Below are positions 57,801 to 64,000 of a stretch of DNA of 64,000 bases, piece after piece. Each line of letters opens with the position of its first letter. Position 1 is the stretch's first letter. Below the pieces are notes generated by a model. It saw only the letters and a list, made by a program, of their open reading frames with translations. It did not search any database and was not told the origin of the DNA. Location of the stretch: contig OZ234496.1 of assembly GCA_965153455.1 (NCBI GenBank), forward strand, positions 9,509,863-9,573,862. The letters are read 5' to 3'. This stretch comes from Sphagnum compactum (lineage: Eukaryota; Bryophyta; Sphagnopsida; Sphagnales). Made by a program: the position numbers and the translations under genes.

Positions 57801-59674
57801 ATATATCCTACCCTGAACTGATATTCTAACCCCCACCCTTCTCTTGTGAATAGTATAACTAGTTGGTTATTTCGTTTTATCCTTGCTCAGAGTAACAATT
57901 TGTAAAGCCCTTATATCCAAACTCTTATGGTTGCCTGGATTGGAATTTTTTTTGAAGCCTATATATCTAAAGCTGACTGCATATTTTTGTATTTATCTTA
58001 CCTCTGGGTGGATATATATTTAAAATCAATATAACCCACCCAACACTGGTTCTAACAACTTGGTTCAATAATTCATCCCCTGTTACACCAGAGCCGGATC
58101 TATTATTATTACAGTTCCGAGAGTCTTCAGTTGATTTAGAGAGCATAGTTGAGGTGCCTTCTCTTTGATAACAAATAAGTTAATGGGGGAAATGCAGCAA
58201 TATCTAAATAAGTTAATGGGGGAAATGCAGCAATATCTAGTGGGGGGACAGTGATCGCATCATATCTACTTCCTACTCCACTCATTGGCACACACCGATA
58301 TACACTACTCCTGTTTGAGCAAGTAAGTACCTACTACACATCTCCAAATTTGAATCAGAATCATAACCAAAACCTGAATTATTATTTTTCAAGAACTAGA
58401 CCAAAACTGGAACCAAGGTTTCAATTTTTTTTTGTGGAATCAAAACTTGAACTGAAACTATTCTAAATTCTTTTGAGGAACCAGAACCAGAGGTTCTTCA
58501 CAAAAATCAAGAACCACCCAACACTGGTTTTTACATATGCTTCCAAAATTTAATCAAAACTTTAAAGCACACATCTCCATCAAAAGAGGGTGAGGTCACC
58601 ATAACTACCAAAAGATTTCTAAAAACCCAGTTATTCCCAAAAGAGGCATAAGAAATCCCTTTTTCGTGATGCATTCTGATTGGCTCCTTTGAGTTATCTA
58701 TTGAGTTAAAACTTCTTATCAAATAATAAATTTATGACACCCATAAATGTGTGGTCGTCTATAAGGTAAAGCCCCAAGGTGGGCGGCATTCCCAAAGTAA
58801 GGGGCCTACGACAAGGTGGTAGCCAAGTTTGGCCCCACACTTGGGGAGTATCCTCTCACACACATGGGTCAAGTGGGCCTTATGCATTGTAAAGGATGAA
58901 ACAATTTTATCATTCATGAACTTAAACATACCTAGATCAAGAGGGGTGAGGTTTTTATTCCTACTTAGAGGTATACTTTTAGAGAATAACCGTAATATTC
59001 CTCCTCTTTTCTAGGAATGATCTGCTTTTTTATTGGTCCAGAATTTAACCAAACAAAAAGATTGTTAAGCCCAACATTGTCATTGGCAATATTGAGATAT
59101 ACCATAGCTTAAGGTCAGTTTCCACATTGATAAAATGAATAATTAAACTTTTTCAAAAATTAATTCGTTTTTATGAAATTGAAATTTTTATTTTTTCATG
59201 ATCTCCTATGAAGTTATTCACATGTAGCCTGCAATAATTATGATGATTTTCAACACCCCAATGTCATTTTTGCACAAAAAATCATTTCACTATTTGAAGA
59301 TTATTTAATGACAAAACTGACCCTAGGTTAAGGTATTGTCATGTAAGTCAATAGTTTGTCTATCTGGAAGGCAAATCTTCTCATACTAGATCAAGTTTAC
59401 TTGTGCAATTCCCATGTTCAAACTCCAAACCACTTCATCAACTTTTCCCTTGATTGTGTTTTGAGATTGTTTTAAGGAGATTGATGAAATTAACTTAGTT
59501 TGTGCTAATTTTGTTGTTCTTGTGTACTGATGATGTTTGCAGCCAACTGCACCCTTCGTACCACCACCACCTACCTCACGAATTCTTTTCAACATAACAA
59601 CATGGGCCAAGGAATATAACCTAGGAGATCCTGTGGCTGGGGTCTTTTTCAGAGCAACAAAAGGTGAATATTGA
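54831..59674 (+). CDS. Secreted-type phosphatidylethanolamine-binding protein (PEBP), four exons, 229 aa
   Basis: Exons are 54831-54957, 56867-57205, 58231-58322 and 59543-59674, all with GT...AG introns of 1909, 1025 and 1220 bp and phases 1, 1 and 0. The joined frame stays open to the TGA at 59672. Residues 1-42 are a basic segment then a hydrophobic core (HLLPLLTVVVILFASSQ), which fits a signal peptide or anchor. PEBP motifs follow: PDV (65-67), YTLAMVDPDAPGPN (119-132), IHWLVTDIP (140-148), GTHRYTLLLFEQ (175-186), and at the C-terminus WAKEYNLGDPVAGVFF (207-222). D125, D127, H141 and H177 correspond to the family's anion/phospholipid pocket. Five N-X-S/T sequons (N83, N96, N133, N150, N203) and no cysteine support secretion. 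FT/TFL1 diagnostics are absent: V139 replaces the Tyr/His, and the external loop is replaced by PTAPFVPPPPTSR. It is longer than FT-type proteins (about 175 aa). The ligand and role are unknown. The ATG has A at -3 and G at +4. Confidence 0.85.
54958..56866 (+). other. PEBP intron 1
   Basis: It starts GTGCGT and ends ATGCAG. Base composition is close to genic and not repeat-like, and no transposon was recognised. It interrupts the codon right after the signal-like segment, so exon 1 is essentially a leader-plus-signal exon. Confidence 0.7.
55017..55040. repeat. (CCTG)6 microsatellite in PEBP intron 1
   Basis: Six CCTG units about 60 bases after the intron 1 donor, close to the GGCT run in the leader. 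Confidence 0.85.
58173..58238. repeat. Perfect 33-bp tandem duplication spanning the exon 3 splice acceptor
   Basis: 58173-58205 and 58206-58238 are identical 33-mers, each containing the acceptor ATGCAG. The second acceptor (AG at 58229-58230) opens exon 3 in frame (A-I-S-S-G-G-T-V). The first (AG at 58196-58197) would read A-I-S-K and then TAA. So only the downstream copy yields full-length protein. Confidence 0.9.
58340..58526. mobile_element. Diverged relative of the hAT-type element's right half, in PEBP intron 3
   Basis: It shares with 3480-3676 the order 'actagaccaaaactggaacc', 'ccagaggttctt', and the terminal GAACCACCCAACACTG. No left end or target duplication was found, so it may be truncated. 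A second right-end-like ACCCACCCAACACTG lies at about 58033-58048 in intron 2. Confidence 0.4.
59100..59335. mobile_element. TIR miniature element, copy 2, in PEBP intron 3
   Basis: 236 bp, starting TACCATAGCTTAAGGTCAG and ending CTGACCCTAGGTTAAGGTA as inverted copies. It aligns along its length with 2461-2706. Non-coding, in the last intron of the PEBP gene and about 200 bases before exon 4. Confidence 0.6.
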
Positions 59675-60189
59675 TCACCTTTAGGAAACCATGTAGAGGT
59701 TCAAAGTTCAAAGCTCAATAATACTGATTTAACTAAATATGATTCTTCTGTCATTGATCAAGCTCTAAGCTTGAATTTCAACAGCATATCAAGACATAAG
59801 TGAACAAGATTTCCCTTCACTTTCCTTCTTTAATATGCTTCTTGTGACTGGTGAGGGCTCTGAAAAATAATTTGCTCCTGTGGCTCAGACTTGGGTCCTC
59901 TCTCTTTGTTCTTCCTTTTCCCCGTTTTTCGGATGCTTTGTTTAATGGAGCTTGCTAGGGTTTCATCACAAACAAGATTGTTTTCAAGCTTTCTCCCAAG
60001 ACTCAATTTGTCACTATGTGACACCTAAGGAAGTCCAACAACATATTTCCTAGAGTTTTCTAGATTGCTATCTGGTGTGCAGTGAAGGTCGAATAGGTAT
60101 TAAAATAACCAGAATAAGTCCATTGGTTTCATAAAATGATAAACCTCTCTCCCTAATTACATGCCCTTTTTCACTCTATTGACAGCATA
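59675..60189. other. PEBP 3' flank
   Basis: Contains the presumed 3' UTR. AATAAT (59717) and AATAATTT (59864) are possible poly(A) signals. No further gene is recognised. The minus frame at 59830-60024 has no domain. Confidence 0.4.
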
Positions 60190-60265
60190 ATTTCTGAATT
60201 GTAGTCAAAGTGGTAATCATCCAGAAACTAATTTAGCCAAATTTGGCTACATACTAGATATGAAA
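60190..60265. repeat. Single arm of the 'TAGCCAAATTTGGCTA' foldback family
   Basis: GTAGTCAAAGTGGTAATCATC, CAGAAACTAATTTAGCCAA and ATTTGGCTACAT match the right-arm orientation of the copies at 21.5, 43.85 and 47.3 kb. No partner arm nearby to the left was recognised. Confidence 0.5.
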
Positions 60266-62038
60266 GTAGAAAAAAACAGAATCCTTCTAAATTCTTGCCT
60301 ACCCACTGGAACTTATCATAAGAATCGGGCCATTTGGATTGATGTTTCTTCAAACTATGGTGAATTTGGGCTATTTTTTCCCATGAAAAATGGTTTGTGC
60401 AGGTCAAAATGAAAGAGATGTCATTCTTTACTACTTAGTGTAGTAGAAAGAATACTAATCCCTAGTACAAGAATCATTGCTCACATAAATCTTAATACGA
60501 AGAACACTTACTGACTCATCATTTAGAGGGCCATCTGCAAAACCACAAATAGGCGAATTTGGCGAGGGGTTCCTTTTTGGCGCAAGTAACCACATAATCT
60601 AAGTTGATCCTCTTACTAGTCTGTCGAAAATGTGGAAATCAAACTAAATGCAATTTGCATAATTTGTAACACTAAAAGACCATGCAAGCAAATAATAACA
60701 TAATGAACATAGGTGCATGGAGTATATGAGCTTGTTTATTTTATTGATATGTCCCCACAACCCAAATGTAAACTCCATGAATGTATATTTTATAATGAAT
60801 ATTTTTGGCACTTTTTAGAAAAATGAAAAGGCCTTTTATCCAGAGAATATAGTGAAGTCACTTTTTTCATATTACTACTTTTTTGCAAAGCATTTTCAGC
60901 ATGCCAAATGTCCTTTCAAATGTTATGCAACTATTAAACATTTTATTGAAAAATGGTGATGAGATCCTATGTCACTTCATTAAAAAGGATTGAGGTACAA
61001 ACATGCATAGGTGGTGGAAAGATGCCAATGGGAACCAAGAGGGCAAATTCCAAGGGACTAAAGAGTTCATGATTGTACCAACATCAAATTATCAATTGGA
61101 CATAGGTGGTGGACAATTCATTTTTCTTCAAATTTTAATGTTGTGTGATATACTTGCATCCCAAAAGCAATGTAGCATTAAATGCTCACGCTTTCTACAA
61201 CCTGTCCAAAAAGGTTTTTAAAATATGGTACAAACAATGCCCTCCCCCTCTAAAATCCAAGTAGAGTTGTGGAAAAAAAATTCAAATTTTTTTTTCCAAG
61301 ATTTGGCTATTTTTCCCCATAAATAGGGAATATGTGACAGAAAAAAATCTTTTTATTCACTTTTTTTTGCATTTGTGCGAAATTTTGCACAAATAAATAT
61401 GGCTGGTGGTGGGTATACAAAGCACCGATGTTGGCAAACTTGACGCAATCATCATTCTTCAACTTAGAAAGGAGATGCTGGAAGCTTCAATAATCCAATA
61501 GAATCCTATTGCCAAAAGAAAATAGTGATGACTACCTAAGGGGGCCCATTTGATCCTTTGGGTACACCATAGTGGTCCCCAAAAGATAAGAGAACTTAGA
61601 AGGTGGAAAAACGCAGATCAACTATAATTCCCAAGGCTGTAGTAAGAAATTGACAAATAGCATAGTACCTAGGCTGGTTAGCTACTACTTGATTATTTTT
61701 GGACTTGCCAACTTTTTTGAGAAATACTTACATACTATGCTGAAAATTTGCAAGAAGCTCTTAAGCACACTAGCTTAGTTACTTATTACAGTGCCTAAGT
61801 GTTAAATGTTATTATTCTTACTACCGAAATGTTAAATGACAAAAATATTATTATTGTCAGGCACCTTGCTGCCAAATGAGCTGATGTACTCTGAGGTAAT
61901 GACTTTACAATTTGTAAATACAACGCCCCTACAAGGAAGAAAATTATGACAACACATTTTCCATATCATGAATGTCAACATGCAACATAAGTTTGGTGCA
62001 AGAATGCCGTAGTGTACACTATTTCCCACATCTATCTA
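60266..62038. other. AT-rich spacer
   Basis: No gene recognised; the 72-codon plus frame at 61003-61221 lacks a domain. T- and A-runs near 61270-61370. Confidence 0.25.
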
Positions 62039-62330
62039 TGAAGCAAGGTAGTTTGTTTTGTCTTGGCATGCTGATATCTCCCAAACCAGGGTGCTTCATG
62101 TTGTGGTCTTGGTACCTTTTGAAAACTCTCAATGAGTAAGGGTGCATCAACTTGGTTTGAGACTGTTTGGAGCTCTGGTGTGGAAGCTATTGATTCTTGA
62201 ACCATTTTCTCAATGAAAGTTAAATAAAATTGAAACTAAAAACTGTAATGGAATTTGGGGTTTTTATGGTGTAGGAAAGCCCTCAGTGAGTCAGATTTAA
62301 TAGAGTCTATTTCAAATTTTCAGGGCTAAG
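62039..62330. repeat. Dispersed repeat, copy 2 (pairs with 39003-39300)
   Basis: Same orientation and landmark order as 39003-39300 (CCCAAACCA, TGCTTCATG, GGGTGCATC, ACTTGGTTTGAGA, TATTGATTCTTGAACCATTT). The GC content is higher than in the other copy, which suggests independent decay. Confidence 0.55.
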
Positions 62331-62689
62331 GTGTGAAAGATATTCATTTTAGTGTGGATTTTGTTGCTGGAAATTCAAACAAATTGCAAAAATTGGGTTT
62401 GGAAGGAAATATCAGTTGAGCCCTCAATGTGTTCACATTTCCGAATTCAGAAATTTTGAATTCTGAAACTGTGAAAAAAAGAGAATGTGTTCACACTTGG
62501 GCCAACTGCACATGCTACACTAGCATGGTCTAATGAAACAATTGAAGGAGCTTGAACTTATGGACCCCAAAATTTAATGTATGTGTTTTTTTGGCAAATG
62601 TATTTCCAAAGTAATGAAAATAAGGTGTTTTTTCAGTTTTCAGTTGTCAAATTTCGAAAAAAAATCTGAAAAAGGAATTCAAAATTCAC
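62331..62689. other. Spacer
   Basis: No gene recognised. A small 'gaattcagaaattttgaattctgaaac' self-complementary stretch lies near 62442-62468 (GAATTCAGAA / TTCTGAA...). Confidence 0.3.
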
Positions 62690-62850
62690 CAGATTTTATC
62701 CTAAGTTCCAGCAGGTAGCCAAAAATATAGATGGATGCTATATATATTTTTAATCTTATGTTATCTTATTGCCAAATCTGGCTAAATCATCTTATGGAAG
62801 ATCGCCACTTCAGCTACATCACAAAATTACAGTGAATTTTTAAAAACCCT
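62690..62850. repeat. Single arm of the 'TAGCCAAATTTGGCTA' foldback family, opposite orientation
   Basis: TAGCCAAAAATATAGATGG, GCCAAATCTGGCTAAATCAT, GGAAGATCGCCACTTCAGCT and ACATCACAAAATTACAG match the left-arm orientation of the 20.7, 43.1 and 47.1 kb copies. Confidence 0.5.
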
Positions 62851-63239
62851 GTATGTATGTAGCATGTTTTTTTCTCATAATGCTCCGGCGAATATTAAAG
62901 CTGGGGATGGCATGCACCAGGGTTTTTTTTTCAGATTTGATTCTCACACATTGTTGGCTACAATTTTCAGAAATCAGTGCTTAAAAAAACAGTTGAAATG
63001 TGGTGACTCACTCGCCCAGGATCAGAAAATATGGCAATTATCTTCAACATTTTGGAAAATTTTGATAGAAAACTGGCAATTGTTTTCCAAAAGTAAAGAG
63101 ACATAGGCAACGGAATATTCCTGTCTCAGACTTTATTGGTTTCCAGGATGTGAGAATTCACCACACAAGAAACTCTAGTATGCACTAGGGTAGAACTGCC
63201 CATCATCAATCACTACCCTATGACCGAACACTTCTAGGT

Positions 63240-63670
63240 CTTTGTCATCTGTGCTTCATTTTGAGTGGTTTAAAGTGTTATGAGAGCACTACATCAAGCT
63301 CTCGAAATCATCTTTGAAATGCAAAGGAAAAGAAGTAATGGAAAAATAGCCAGAAGAAAAATAAGTTTTTCAACTTACAAAATGTTTTTTTTTTTTTTTT
63401 CTCTTCTCTTTGACCCCTCCTACTTTCGAAGCTTCTGACTTTCTCATTTCTTGTTCATTTAAAACAATTTAAAGTGCTATATGAACGTGACCTCCAGTTC
63501 TACAAATCATCTTTGAACTGTAATAGCAACAGAGCAACATACCAAGAATTTTTGGGGTGTTCGAGAACCGGCTTTGTAGTGTTTTGTTGACTGTTTTTTT
63601 TTCAGTTCTTTTGGGGGGGGGGGGGGGGGGTAACTTTCTCATTTTTTAATCCGTTTTTTAAAATGTTTAG
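63240..63670. repeat. Imperfect tandem repeat of about 200 bp with poly-T and poly-G runs
   Basis: TTTAAAGTG(T/C)TAT...(A)AATCATCTTTGAA occurs at about 63269-63320 and again at about 63469-63520, and a third start lies at 63655. Each is followed by a T run: 63386-63400 and 63594-63602. TAACTTTCTCATTTTTTAA echoes GACTTTCTCATTTCTTGTT. G18 lies at 63613-63630. Confidence 0.5.
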
Positions 63671-63680
63671 TGCTTCAGAT

Positions 63681-64000
63681 GCGGCAAGAGGAGGCATTCA
63701 AGTTTTGTTTGGACACCAGAAACAACGGAGTCCTTCCTTTGATATGGCCTGCACTGAGTGCTTAATTGTTCGCTCACCAACCGTTTTACCCTACGCACCT
63801 TTCACAATTACTTTATACACACAACTTTGCTGTTGGTCCAAGTGTGAAGTCATTACCCAACTAATTTTTCCTTCCAAAATAGTTGTTGTAATTTAGTTGA
63901 ATTTCCAATGACAAAACATTACTCAAAATTCAATATCTCTAGTTGAATATAAAACTTATGAAATTGCCTCCATTTAAATCCTACTGGTTGAGGGCTTTTC
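63681..64000. other. Spacer at the right edge
   Basis: No gene recognised; the 77-codon plus frame here has no domain. Confidence 0.25.

Noticed and set aside
58198-58230. Using the first ATGCAG (58192-58197) as the exon 3 acceptor
   Set aside because: It reads into TAA after four codons; the second copy gives the complete PEBP frame.
54831-59674. Calling the PEBP gene FT, TFL1 or MFT
   Set aside because: Diagnostic residue, external loop, exon layout and N-terminus all differ; only the general PEBP motifs are shared.

Overview
The window looks like nuclear DNA of a land plant, most likely a seed plant with a large repeat-filled genome such as a gymnosperm. This rests on two plant-type intron-containing genes, long AT-rich and CpG-poor spacers, decayed CACTA (En/Spm) transposase genes, hAT-type and foldback miniature elements, a tRNA-like SINE and satellite-like arrays. 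The species cannot be named from the sequence. Gene density is very low: two genes are well supported, one at each end.

Left end (1-1700): the first 120 codons of a plant tetraspanin on the minus strand, running off the window edge, with its CpG-rich promoter side to the right. 1.7-5.8 kb holds a TIR miniature element, a non-autonomous hAT-type element with a perfect 8-bp target duplication, and a SINE. 5.8-18.2 kb is AT-rich, CpG-depleted spacer with a three-unit array of about 245 bp. 18.2-21.7 kb has a less AT-rich composition and contains a long near-perfect hairpin (possible microRNA or siRNA precursor) and weak coding remnants.

Middle (22-39 kb): relics of two CACTA-type coding regions on opposite strands (a TNP1/Transposase_24-like part at 24.8-27.0 kb, minus; a TNP2 transposase at 33.3-35.9 kb, plus), a four-unit 61-bp array, a subterminal-repeat-rich stretch and an AT-rich array of about 305-bp units. 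39-54 kb is spacer with several foldback elements and short tandem arrays, including a five-unit 43-bp array whose units carry inverted ends.

Right end (54.0-59.7 kb): the most interesting locus, a four-exon gene whose spliced product (229 residues) is a phosphatidylethanolamine-binding protein (PEBP) family member. It has the DPDAP, HW and GTHRY ligand-pocket motifs, an N-terminal hydrophobic signal-like segment, five N-glycosylation sequons and no cysteine. It lacks the residues and loop that define the FT, TFL1 and MFT groups, and its exon layout differs from theirs. A perfect 33-bp duplication doubles the splice acceptor of exon 3. It may be a secreted, non-florigen plant PEBP. The last 4 kb is repeat-rich spacer with no recognisable gene. 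The two genes are far apart and nothing suggests that they act together.
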